In this document: one piece after another, positions 16,128 through 26,813 of the stretch
How positions within the stretch are numbered: position 1 is the stretch's first letter
Layout: every line of letters begins with the position of its first letter
Virus record (IMG/VR): IMGVR_UViG_3300046170_000378
Span: 1-64,000 of that record
Strand: one strand, 5' to 3'
Source of the DNA: a virus
DNA length: 64,000 nt
Position numbers and translations under genes: made by a program
Notes under the pieces: generated by a model
Told to the model about the DNA's origin: nothing
The model's database searches: none
Seen by the model: only the letters and a program-made list of their open reading frames with translations

Positions 16128-18951
16128 ATGCCACAAGCTTCAAATCAAGACATTATTGTAGTTTTACCTGAAATTAGAAGAATTATTAGAGGACAAGCTC
16201 AGAGCTTTAACTTTATAATCTATAAAAATAACATAGGTAATCAACTTAATATTAATAATGCGGTTGAGGTTATTGCAGAAATAAGCGACCAAAGCTTAAA
16301 TGTAGTAAAAACCTTTAAAAAATCTGACGGTACATTAACATACGGTCAACCAAACTCAGATGTTCAAGGAGAAGTAGTAGTATCACTGACTGCTGAAGAA
16401 TCAGCATCTCTTGTACTTTCTGACAATAACATTCAAGGAGAACTTTATGTTCGATTTATTGTACAACAAAATATTAATCAAGTCGTTGTACCTAAAGTTA
16501 AGACAGCTAATATATTCGATGCTGGACAAAACGTAGGAGATGGTATTGTTGCAAGTAGATTTACTTTGCCTGCACCTGTATATTCTATAAAATCTTTCAA
16601 TATTGCAGATAGTGTTTCTCATGGAGAGATGGTTATTAATTCTGCAGACCCTATGAGTATCACTAAAGTTAAGTTTAGTGTAACTGACGATAAGGGTTAT
16701 AGAAATGGTTTTATTGAAGGTGTTTTAGAAGATAGGTTTGATACAGATGGAACCAGCGCTTCGATATATTTGACCAACGTATACAATAATAGTGAATACA
16801 CGCTATTAAAGGTTGTAAGTTGGGGAAGAATAGATCAAAATACAGCAGATGCTGGAAACACTAGATAACAGAGATATTCATGACGCCATAGAATTAGGTT
16901 GTTCAATGGGAAGATAATTCAAAAATAGCAACAAACGATATTGCACTTGAAATAGGTGACAACATCGGTCTTTTTGCAGAAGCGTATACTAAACCAGGCA
17001 CACAAGTAAGTGTAGATGGACAAACGTATGAAGACATTACAGCCATTGAATGGCAAGGTGGTATTGCAGCATCTGATCTTGGAGATGGGTCTCTTAGACT
17101 TACTATAGCAGGTGGAGCACCTAGTACTTCAGGTACTTCTGGCTCTTCAGGTATTGATGGAGCTACAAGGTGAACAAGGTCCTCGAGGTGAAGCAGGAAG
17201 AGATGGTGTTGATGGAGCACAAGGTGAACAAGGTATCAAAGGACTTGACGGACTTAAAGGCGATGCAGGTACCGACGGAACTTCAGGAATAAGTGGAGCT
17301 GACGGAACTTCAGGTATTGATGGAACTTCAGGTATTGATGGAACTTCAGGTGTTGATGGAACTTCAGGCTATAGTGGCGAAAGAGGTGCAGATGGAACTT
17401 CAGGAAGAGATGGTATTAACGGAACTTCAGGTATTTCAGGTGTTGACGGAACTTCAGGATTAGACGGAACTTCAGGAACAAATGGTTCTTCTGGCTCTTC
17501 TGGTATTTCAGGCGCTGATGGCACTTCTGGTGTTGACGGAACTTCAGGAAGAGACGGCGAAAGAGGACTTCAAGGTGAACAAGGTATTAAAGGACTTGAC
17601 GGCATTCAAGGTATCCAAGGTGAAGCTGGAACTTCAGGAACAAATGGAACATCTGGTGTTGACGGTGCTAAAGGCGATCAAGGTGATCAAGGAATTCAAG
17701 GTGAAGTTGGACCTAAAGGTGACAAAGGTGACCAAGGTTTAACAGGTCAGACTGGACTAGTTGGACCAAAGGGTGACAAAGGGTGATCAAGGTGATCAAG
17801 GCCTTAAAGGTGATCAAGGAATTCAAGGTGAAGTTGGACCTCAAGGAATTAAAGGAGATAATGGTACTTCTGGTACTAATGGATCTTCGGGTATTAATGG
17901 TGCCTAAGGGTGACAATGGTTCTTCTGGAACTGATGGAACTTCAGGGTTCTAATGGATCAAGCGGTACTAATGGTACTAACGGATCTTCAGGTATTAATG
18001 GTGCCAAAGGTGATCAAGGTGTTAAGGGTGAAGATGGATCTTCGGGAGTTAATGGAAACAATGGTACTTCGGGTACTAATGGTACTTCAGGTATTAATGG
18101 AGTTTCTAATATTCCTGGACCTAAGGGTGATAAGGGTGACAAAGGTGATCAAGGTGATCCAGGTAATGATGGAGTTTCTAATATTCCTGGACCTAAGGGT
18201 GATCAAGGTGATCAAGGACCTAAAGGGTGACAAAGGTGATCAAGGTGATCAAGGACTTCAAGGTGATCAAGGTGATCAAGGTATTCAAGGAGCCTAAGGG
18301 TGATCAAGGTGATCAAGGACTTCAAGGTAATAACGGACCTAAGGGTGACAAAGGTGATCAAGGTATTCAAGGTATTCAAGGTCTCAAGGGTGATACTGGT
18401 AACGACGGTGTAGGAATTCCTGCCGGAGGCGTAGATGGACAAGCACTTATAAAATCCGGAGGTACAGATTATTCTGTAACTTGGGGAGATGCTATCGGTT
18501 CAGGTACTAAAAAATATTTAGCATATGTTACGTTTACTGCAGCAGAGGCGATTAACACAATTACAATGGTTGATCCTAATAGGTGACGGTAGATTTGCAA
18601 CCTGGAGGTGTAACCACTTCTACTTCTATTGGTGGCAATGGAGAAAAGTTTGCTGAGTTTACATTTGCTAACGAAGATGGAGCTCCTCTTACAATCACAG
18701 CATTAGCGGCTAACATGATTACAAATGAATATAAAATTACAAGCCTCAACGGAGGTGGAGATGACAAACAATATATACTGTCTAATGTAACTATGTCTAG
18801 CCCTAATAACAACAACGATTATGTTGGTGATGTTTGGACGGCATTCTCAAATAATAAAGTTAAATTAGATTTAACCAAATCAAATATAGATTATGTTAGA
18901 AAGGGTTTCCCAACAAAAGAGGGTCATGCTTATATCATATTCACATTTTAA
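16128..18951 (+). CDS. Collagen-like tail-fibre protein 1 (many frame breaks)
   Basis: One long fibre gene of about 940 codons, interrupted by about ten +1 insertions (near 16860, 16905, 17171, 17780, 17903, 17946, 18228, 18296, 18580 and 18600). The N-terminal 330 residues are non-collagenous (probably virion attachment). About 430 residues of Gly-X-Y repeats follow, first GTSGID/GERG types, then GDQG and GPKGDKGDQG. The C-terminal head of about 140 residues starts KKYLAYVTFTAAEAI and contains STSIGGNGEKFAEF and KLDLTKSNIDYVRKGFPTKE. The same head ends the next gene. The collagen part probably forms a trimeric shaft. It heads the structural block after a late-type promoter. Confidence 0.8.
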
Positions 18952-18972
18952 TAAACAATAAGATAGTAAAAA

Positions 18973-19942
18973 ATGGCTTACATTAAACCCGATAAAACAC
19001 ACAACCCAGGCGGTTCATTTCCGTATACTAACTTTATAGTACCAAATGATGGCGACTCAATCGTTTGGTATGGCTCATTCATTTAATATGATCGGTGCTA
19101 TAACAGAAATGCCTACAATTGAAGATAGGAATAATATTCCAGTTAACCAATATTCTTCAACTAACACTGGTTTCACTGACAACATGGATGGCATCTCTTC
19201 TGGTAGAAGAAGGATAGGTATGTTAGTATACGTGCTTGAAACACAAAAACATTACCAATTATTACCTAAGGGTTATTTTGGTAATGATGGCGATGGAACA
19301 TTAGAACAGTTTAACTCTTTACCAGAATGGGAAAGAGCAAGATTATTGCATCCAGAATCCGAAGGCATTAAGACAGATCAAAGTTCTTTTGTACCGGGTC
19401 AAGGTTTAGTTTACACAGAAATGCCTATTACTGGAGTAGCTGCTGATTGTTGGGTAGAAATTGACATGCTCAGTTCAGGTGGAATCACACGCCCAAGTGT
19501 TACAAAATATTTAGCATACATTACATTCTCTGTAGCGGAAGAAGTTGAATCAATTACTATGGTTGATCCAGCAGGAGATAATAAATACTCAACAAAAAAT
19601 GTGTCGGCATCGACTTCTATTGGCGGTAATGGAGAAAAGTTTGCAGAATTCTCATTTGGTGATGAAGCTGCAGCACCTAGCTCTATTGTTATCTTAGCAT
19701 CTAATATGATTACTAGTGAATATAAAATCACTAGTTTAAATGGCGGAGGTGACGATAAACAATATGTAATAGCCAATGCATCGATGACACAAACTGAGGG
19801 TACAGATAAATATACGAGTGATATTTTTACATCGTTCGCAAACGCAACTATAAAATTAGATTTAACCAAATCAAATATAGATTATGTTAGACGTGGCTTT
19901 CCAACTAAAGAGGCACATGCATATATCATATTCACATTTTAA
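18973..19942 (+). CDS. Fibre-associated protein sharing the C-terminal head of its neighbour (frame interrupted)
   Basis: About 322 residues from the ATG at 18973 (MAYIKPDKTHNPGGSFPYTN), with one +1 insertion near 19080. The N-terminal 180 residues include GRRRIGMLVYVLETQKHYQL, a segment of a type common in phage structural proteins. The C-terminal 145 residues repeat the head of the preceding fibre (KYLAYITFSVAEEVESITMV, STSIGGNGEKF, LTKSNIDYVRRGFPTKE). There is no collagen shaft. It is probably a short fibre or a fibre cap. The duplication suggests exchange of receptor-binding heads. Confidence 0.7.
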
Positions 19943-19963
19943 TAAAACAGATAAACAAATAAT

Positions 19964-21862
19964 ATGACAACATTAACTCCAATTACATTATCAGGTTCAA
20001 TTTCTGCATGGACAGGACAAAACCTATATGGTGAAAATGATGGACTAGGACTTCAGAATCAATACTCTACATACGAAATAACTGTAAGCTCTATCAATCC
20101 GCAAACACATGGTGATTCTAGTACTAGAGAACCTAACATATACAATGGATTAGATGTTTCTGAAGGAATGTTTCTTTCAAACACAGATGGTAACACCATC
20201 CTAAGAATATCTTCTATTACTGCTAAAACTGCAGATACATTTTCATGTACAGTTGAGGATGTAGATATGATGTCATATAGACTACATTCATCAAATACTA
20301 TAGATCTAAATGAACAAATAAAAATATTCTCTTTGAATCCAGAAGGTGAACCAGTTTTTGCTGGCTCTCCATTTACGGATGCACAGAGTTTACAAAAGGT
20401 ACAATCTAGATTTAGTTTAAACGAAAAAGATGATAGAGTTAAGTTTTCTCAAACTTTATCTTCAAATCTAAGCAAAGGTGATATTGTCTCTGTAGATGCT
20501 TCGGGTAATTTAGTCAAGTACGGTACTGCTGGATCTTCAGAGGTAAAGGTAGGTATTGTAGTTGACATATACAGAGGTGGTAAAGATATTTTTGTAAAAC
20601 CATTTAATGATGTTGTAAGAAATTATGCTGATGCTGAAGGTTTAGTAGGGGCACCCGGTGATGTATATTACACAGACCTAAATAATGCTGGAGAAATTAC
20701 AACAGCAACGGGTGGAAAAGCAGTATTTATGCATTTAAATACAAAAATAGCAACTACTGTAAATATCGTATCAGATGTTGATCCTTCTTCAAATGATGTA
20801 ATAGAAATTAATGGAGTAACAGTTTTTGATGGACCTAATGGCGATACTGTTAATGACGTAGAAGCTTTTAAAGATTTACTAAATACTAAAACTGCAGAAA
20901 CAAATGTTAGTGCTTCAATTACACAGGCACCTGGAGAAGTTAACGCAGAAGGAAATACTTTGGCATATACATCTGGCGATCACGGTGTTGCAGGTCAAGA
21001 TATGCTAAATATTGTTGGAGAAGTTGGTTCAACACCATCTTCAATAGCTTCTATTACTATAGGTGATGGAGTTAATGCTCCAGTGACTATTTCATTTGAT
21101 TCACCAGATATTACTATATTTGGCGGCACATATGATGCTATGTCACCTACTGCTATTTTAGCTGCATTTACAGATGCAATTTCAAGTGGTAGTTTAGATT
21201 TAGTGGCAGAGCTATATGATTCTACGGATCATGCGGGCCAAGCTATTAGAATAACTACAACGGGCAGTGCAACTGGAATATTTTTAAACAATCAATCTTC
21301 AAATGGATTTGGTGCCAACGCTGTTGGTTCAGGTGGATTTACAGGTTTAACAACCACTGCTGCATTAGGCGCTTCAACATTAACATTGACTAGAGCATCT
21401 GGTGGTGCTATCGAAATAGATGGAACTCCACTTGCAGGCGGATATATCAACCAAAACGGAGTAGTATCTTCTAAAAACGGTAGAACACCTTATTTGTTAT
21501 TAATAGAATCTGAAGGTGGTTCAGGACTAGAGGCTACTGGTGTAGATGTTAAAGAAGATTTAAATAAAGCACCATTAGAAACTACAGCCGCCGGAGACAC
21601 AACAGGAATTCAAATCACGTACACTCCATTTTCAGACGGTGCAGTTGCAATAACTGTAAACGGATTAGGTGCAAATATAGGAGACGGTGCTAAAGACGAA
21701 CCGTGTTATTTCTCAAGCGATGACGGAGTAACAGCAAAAGAAATAGCAAATATTTCAGCAGGTGATACTTTATATTGGAACGGTTCTATTGGCGGATTTG
21801 AGCTGGATGCAACTGACGAAATCGACATTATTTATCAAGCGTCTTCATTAGATATTAGCTAA
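19964..21862 (+). CDS. Large virion structural protein, probably fibre or baseplate
   Basis: 632 residues, rich in Ser, Thr, Gly and Asp, with long beta-strand-like stretches (TITIGDGVNAPVTISFD-type segments) and no collagen repeats. The start (MTTLTPITLSGSISAWTGQN) and the segment LSKGDIVSVDASGNLVKYGT, which resembles small beta-barrel modules in phage decoration and fibre proteins, suggest a virion surface protein. It is the last gene before a strong terminator. No specific family can be named. Confidence 0.6.
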   Translation: MTTLTPITLSGSISAWTGQNLYGENDGLGLQNQYSTYEITVSSINPQTHGDSSTREPNIYNGLDVSEGMFLSNTDGNTILRISSITAKTADTFSCTVEDVDMMSYRLHSSNTIDLNEQIKIFSLNPEGEPVFAGSPFTDAQSLQKVQSRFSLNEKDDRVKFSQTLSSNLSKGDIVSVDASGNLVKYGTAGSSEVKVGIVVDIYRGGKDIFVKPFNDVVRNYADAEGLVGAPGDVYYTDLNNAGEITTATGGKAVFMHLNTKIATTVNIVSDVDPSSNDVIEINGVTVFDGPNGDTVNDVEAFKDLLNTKTAETNVSASITQAPGEVNAEGNTLAYTSGDHGVAGQDMLNIVGEVGSTPSSIASITIGDGVNAPVTISFDSPDITIFGGTYDAMSPTAILAAFTDAISSGSLDLVAELYDSTDHAGQAIRITTTGSATGIFLNNQSSNGFGANAVGSGGFTGLTTTAALGASTLTLTRASGGAIEIDGTPLAGGYINQNGVVSSKNGRTPYLLLIESEGGSGLEATGVDVKEDLNKAPLETTAAGDTTGIQITYTPFSDGAVAITVNGLGANIGDGAKDEPCYFSSDDGVTAKEIANISAGDTLYWNGSIGGFELDATDEIDIIYQASSLDIS

Positions 21863-21891
21863 TAAAAGAATATCCTAATATTTTTATAAAT

Positions 21892-21927
21892 AAGGCCTGA
21901 ATTTAACAAAATTCGGGCCTTCTTTTT
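21892..21927 (+). terminator. Rho-independent terminator
   Basis: A 13-bp stem (AAGGCCTGAATTT with AAATTCGGGCCTT, one T-G pair), a four-base loop, then CTTTTT. It ends the first structural transcript. Confidence 0.92.
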
Positions 21928-21940
21928 GATATATAATAAT
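21928..21940 (+). promoter_or_regulatory. Late-type promoter motif
   Basis: GATATATAATAAT directly after the terminator's T run. AAGGAGG stands at 21943-21949, followed by a three-codon ATG frame ending in TAG. Confidence 0.6.
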
Positions 21941-21989
21941 ACAAGGAGGCAATAATGCTTCTTTAGGCCTAAATAAACAAACATATAAC

Positions 21990-23140
21990 ATGGCAAGATT
22001 AAAAGTAAAACAAATTAGCGACATTCAGACTTATGTACAAGGATTGATTGACAACGATAGCGATCAGAACGCAACGTTGATTTCAAACAATGCTTCTAGC
22101 ATTTCTGCTGTTTCTACTGCTTTAGTAAACGAAGCAACTTCTACTGGTAATGAAATTGATGCTTTAGAAGCTTCAGTTGATTCATTAGAGTTGATTGCTG
22201 GTGGTTCTGTAACTGCTGACTTAGCTGCTTCTGTTGATTCATTAGAGGATATTGATGCTGGATTAGCATCAGATATTGCTACTAACGAAGGCAACATTTC
22301 AACTAATGCTGGTAACATCGTTAAGGTTTCACAAGCACTTAGTGTAAATGACGCTGACAACGTGGCACTTACTGCTTCAGTTGACTCATTAGAGTTATTA
22401 GCTGGTGGTTCTATCATCGCTAACTTAGCTGCTTCTGTTTCAGATAACGACACGAGAGTGGATGCTATCTTAGAATTAGCTGATGGTGAATTAGATTCAT
22501 TTGTTGAAGTTATTGCATACGTTAACTCTGTAGACGCCGTAGGTGACTTAGACTTAACTAACGCATTAGCTGTAGTTAACGCTTCAATTGACTCTTTAGA
22601 GGAGCGTTGATACTGCGCTTTCAACTGCATTAGAACAATGAGATTAACACTACAAACGGTGAGATCAAAGCTCTTCAAGATGCAGTTAGCTCGTTAGATA
22701 CTTTCGAAGATGAAGCTATCGCTTCTATTGACTCATTAGAGTTATTAGCTGGTGGTTCTACTATTGCAGATTTACAGTCTGATTTAGATGCTGTATCTGA
22801 TGCATTAAGTACTGAGATTTCAACTACTAATGATGAGGTTTCTGATCTTCAAGATTCAGTTGATGCACTTGAAGCTGCTGACGTAATGCTACATCAAGAA
22901 GGTACTGTTACCGCTATTGATACATTTAGCTTAGTTGCTCCAGTTAGATTTGGTATAAGTGACGATATTCACGTACACGTGAATGGTCATACTATCAAGC
23001 CTGTATCACTGGTTGACGGTGAAGCTGCACCTAATGATCACGGTTGGATTTCTGCTGACGGTAGAACGTTTAACTTCGTTGGAATCGGTTACGATATTGA
23101 TGCTGAAGACGTAGTTTACGTACAAGCTATCAAAGCGTAA
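21990..23140 (+). CDS. Fibritin-like coiled-coil fibre protein (two frame breaks)
   Basis: About 382 residues after two +1 insertions near 22606 and 22639. The body is a repeated heptad-like pattern with the unit SVDSLELLAGGS recurring four times (for example residues 58-70, 130-142), interspersed with NEGNISTNAGNI-type segments. This is characteristic of trimeric coiled-coil phage whiskers and fibres. The C-terminal 85 residues form a beta-rich knob (DDIHVHVNGHTIKPVSL, then DGRTFNFVGIGYDI). It is transcribed alone between two strong terminators, behind a late-type promoter. Confidence 0.72.
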
Positions 23141-23181
23141 TCATAGTCGATTAACGAATGTCTAATTTGTAGGCAAATTTT

Positions 23182-23213
23182 AAGGGCCTCAGGAAACTGA
23201 GGCCCTTTTTTTA
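23182..23213 (+). terminator. Rho-independent terminator
   Basis: AAGGGCCTCAG, GAAA tetraloop, CTGAGGCCCTT, followed by a run of Ts. Confidence 0.95.
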
Positions 23214-23216
23214 TGA

Positions 23217-23226
23217 GATATATAAT
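23217..23226 (+). promoter_or_regulatory. Late-type promoter motif
   Basis: GATATATAAT, 26 bases upstream of the first glycosyltransferase gene and just after a terminator. Confidence 0.6.
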
Positions 23227-23251
23227 CTAAGTTAAATAAATTAATTTTCAC

Positions 23252-24476
23252 ATGTACATAGGAATTACAATAGGCCTTCAGACAGAAAACGAATCTATCT
23301 GGATTAATGGTATTAAAATGAATGCTATATTTTTGATGAACGCACTACAAGTAGCAGGGACACAAGGTAGTATTATTAGATACTCAAACCACCATAGATG
23401 AAAAGGATCTTGATGAAAAAACAGTTTGGGATACTAAAAAATTCCCAATAAAAAAATATATTAGAGAGGCTAACAACACAGACCTCCTAATAATGTTAGG
23501 TACTTCATTGCAAGATTCTACATTAGAGCACTATAAGAAATCTGGACCCAACAAACGCATCATTAAGTATGCATGTGGTAATAACTATGTAATAGATATG
23601 GAGAGATGTATCTTTCCAAAAGAAGGCTCGGAAGACAGTAAGACATATTATCAAAAACTTATTGATGAAGTGTGGTATGTACCTCAACAAGGAATTCATA
23701 ACCACCACTACTATATGTCACTCCATAATTTAGAAGAAGACAAAGTAAAGCCAGTGCCCTTTATATGGGACCCTCTTTTTTTAGATGAAGAATGTGAGAA
23801 TTATATGACTAGACTAAAAGACAACGAAAAAACAGGAGGTTCCCCAGTATATCAAACAGGTAAGCTAGCAGAAAATATAAAATTGTCAGTTTATGAACCT
23901 AATATGAACGTTGTTAAATTTAGTATGATTCCTACTTTAATAGCAAACGAATATCATAAATCAGGTGGCAAATTTGCAGAATTAAATATTATTAGCAGCA
24001 CACGCTTGGCTAAAAACAAATACTGGAAAAGTATAGTATCTTCTTTAGAAATGTGGAAAGCAGAAAGGCCACATGTTAAACTAATGGGAAGATATAATGT
24101 TATTGACATTTTAGCACAAAAAACAGATATTGTTATTTCACATCAATGGGATAATCCTTTAAACTATGCATATTTAGATGCAATGTATTTACAGTTTCCT
24201 GTAATACACAACGCACCTATGATACAGGATGCTGGTTATTATTATGAAGGTTTTAATATACAAGAAGGCACTAAACTACTAAAAGAAGTTATCGAAACCC
24301 ACGATGAAAATCATGAAGCATATGTAGAAAGGTGTGAAGAAGTACTAACAAGATACACCATATACAACGAAGGCCTAATAGAAACATATAATAAATTATT
24401 AGATAATCTAGTAGACGGTAAAAATACACATGGATTATCATATGAATATGATTGGAAAACAAACCTTTATAAGTAA
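23252..24476 (+). CDS. DUF2827-like GT-B glycosyltransferase (frame interrupted)
   Basis: About 407 residues from the ATG at 23252, with one +1 insertion near 23390. The C-terminal half has LNYAYLDAMYLQFPVIHNAP and DAGYYYEGFNIQEGTKLL, features of the DUF2827 family of GT-B-like glycosyltransferases, in which this region binds the sugar nucleotide. It begins a run of three glycosyltransferase genes placed between fibre genes, which suggests that it decorates virion fibres rather than host surface or DNA (inference). It follows a late-type promoter, as do the fibres. Confidence 0.7.
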
Positions 24477-24478
24477 GT

Positions 24479-25955
24479 ATGAAATACGTTATATCAATGA
24501 CGTCTGTTCCTAGCAGATTTAAAGACACATTACCTCAAGTAATTTCTATGATCAAAGAGAATCTACAAGGTACTCAAATAATTTTATCACTGCCTAAAAC
24601 ATATAGAAAGGGCTGGGAATGGGACATAAAAGACATAGAACATTTATCTGGAGTTACAGTTAATATATTAGATGAAGATTATGGACCAGCTACTAAATTA
24701 TTAGGTGGTATTAAATACGTCAAAGAAAATAAATTAAACATAGATGGTATTATTACATTAGATGATGATATTTTATTTGACAACATAAACGAGGTTGTAT
24801 CTGATTTATTAGAATCGACAATAGAACACAAGGATGAAATTATTACATCAAGCGGATTATTAGTTTGTAATCCACCGTTTAGAATCGGTAATGGAATAAA
24901 AATAGCCATAAATGAATATTCACACTCGGTCGCTGGCTATATGGGTGTTTTTTATCCTAGTAAATTCTGGGACTCATCTTTACCATTTACGGTGCTAGAG
25001 GATTTAAGCGAAGGTTTTTATTCGGATGATGATGCATATTTTGGAGCGGTAGCTCACATAGCTGGAATAAAGATATGGTCAAAATCTAAATCTAAATATA
25101 AATTTAGTGCTATAGATGACATTTCGGTGGTGAGTTTGAGTCAAGAAGGTAATAGACACGAAAGAGAGTCATTGTTGTATAAAGAACTTATTGAAAAGAA
25201 ATTTATAGACACGTCTAATATATCTGATAAAGAAAATAAAGTATGTGCAGTGTTAACATCATGTGGTAGATTAGATCTTCTTAAGGACACATTAAATAGT
25301 TTTATTTTAAACAACACATATTATATAGAAAAGTTTATTATTATTGAAGATTCAGGTGATAAAGAAATTGGCGAGGAATTAATCAAACTTAATAAAGAAA
25401 AATATAAATCAATGTTTACTATTGTTTTAAACGAAAAACAAATAGGCCAAACTGCATCTATAGATAAAGCATATGACATGATCAAAGACGAATGCGATTA
25501 CATATTTCACTGCGAAAACGATTGGCTTTTTTATAAACGAGGTTTTATTGAAGATTCTATCAAAGTATTAGAAACTCAGCCTAAAGTTTTACAAGCATGG
25601 ATTAGACCTAAAAATGACGGCATACTTAATAAAATAGAAGATAAGGTGTTTATGCTTCCAAGTGGAGTGGCTGTTAGAAGGGTTTTGCCAGGTTAATTAT
25701 TCTACTGGTCAAATAAATGAAGATGGAACACCTAGAATAGTACATAATTATATGGGATTTAGTTTTAATCCTGGACTAAAACGAGTTTCTGATTATAAAT
25801 TGATAGGCAATTATAAATCAAAAAACGAAGAGCATTTGGTTGATGCATTTTACAGAGATAATGGATACATGGTAGTAAGCTTATCTACTAATGATCAAGA
25901 AGGTTACGTTAGACATAACGGATGGGATAATAGAACAGAAAATTATGAAGTATGA
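24479..25955 (+). CDS. Two-domain glycosyltransferase (frame interrupted)
   Basis: About 491 residues after one +1 insertion near 25680. Residues 1-230 form a first GT-A-like domain with the metal-binding DGIITLDDDILFD. Residues from about 255 form a second GT2-like domain (VCAVLTSCGRLDLLKDTLNS, then HCENDWLFY). It could build a disaccharide or act on two acceptors. It starts two bases after the preceding stop and overlaps the next gene by 11 bases, so the three are one unit. Confidence 0.75.
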
Positions 25956-26736
25956 TATAAGTTGGATAATGCAAAGTTATTTGGGTGAATATCCAGGTTC
26001 TAGAGCAGATTCAGATAAAAAGTTTATTAGAGCTGTGCGTTCATTTCTTGCAATGAAAAATCCAAAAACTCAGCTTGTAATAGCTAGTGATGGTTGTGAA
26101 ATCACACATGAATTATATTATAAGCATTTTAAAAAACACGATAATATAGCATACGTCTTTGTAGATAAATCTACCCAAAATATGTATGAAAAAATAGAAG
26201 GTCAAACAGAAACCACTAAATTTTATAGAGGTATTCCTAGAGAAGCTGGAAGATCCATAGCAGAAGGTTATCTAATAGCATATATGGATAGTGATGATTT
26301 TTTAATGCCAAACGCAGCCCAAATAATATGCACATATTGGAATGCTAATGTTAAAAATAAACCAGATGCTGACTATAAGTGGACATTTATACAAAATTGG
26401 ATAGAGAACATAGCATTCGAAAATAAAAACAACACATCACAAGATGAGAAGTTTCTTGTAATGCCTACTGGTGATTCATTTAAAATTAAAGGTTTAAAAA
26501 GTAAATGGCAGAAATTTAAAATGAGAAGTGAAGGTAATGTGCTTTCTTCTACTTGGGCCAGTGTACACAGACATGATTGTAATTCTAAATGGAAAGATCA
26601 TGTTTCAGATCCTAAAACCGGTGGAGTTTCAGAGGACACTATATTTTGGAGAAGCATTAGAAAAGAAGGAAAGGGTTTTTTAACACCCGACGGTTTTTAT
26701 GTAAGGTGTCACTATAACGGCATATGGGATTATTAA
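25945..26736 (+). CDS. GT2-family glycosyltransferase
   Basis: 263 residues from the ATG at 25945, which overlaps the end of the preceding gene; an upstream in-frame start at 25891 is less likely. The N-terminus (YDISWIMQSYLGEYPGSRAD) is the typical GT2 first strand. AYMDSDDFLMP carries the DxD sugar-nucleotide/metal motif. EDTIFWRSI fits the catalytic-base region. It completes the glycosyltransferase trio directly before the giant collagen-like fibre. Confidence 0.82.
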   Translation: MKYDISWIMQSYLGEYPGSRADSDKKFIRAVRSFLAMKNPKTQLVIASDGCEITHELYYKHFKKHDNIAYVFVDKSTQNMYEKIEGQTETTKFYRGIPREAGRSIAEGYLIAYMDSDDFLMPNAAQIICTYWNANVKNKPDADYKWTFIQNWIENIAFENKNNTSQDEKFLVMPTGDSFKIKGLKSKWQKFKMRSEGNVLSSTWASVHRHDCNSKWKDHVSDPKTGGVSEDTIFWRSIRKEGKGFLTPDGFYVRCHYNGIWDY

Positions 26737-26777
26737 AAATATATTATCGAATTGAGCCTTGGCAGAATAAAAGAAAA

Positions 26778-26787
26778 GATATATACA
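26778..26787 (+). promoter_or_regulatory. Late-type promoter motif (variant)
   Basis: GATATATACA, 27 bases upstream of the giant fibre start. Confidence 0.45.
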
Positions 26788-26813
26788 TTAACGCGAAAAA
26801 ATTAAAATAGAGC

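Noticed and set aside
16903-18442. Minus-strand and alternate-frame open frames through the collagen repeats
   Set aside because: Gly-X-Y coding repeats are stop-poor in all frames; the products are simple repeats of Leu/Val or Thr/Leu and are shadows. The same holds for 27458-30936 and 33596-38204.
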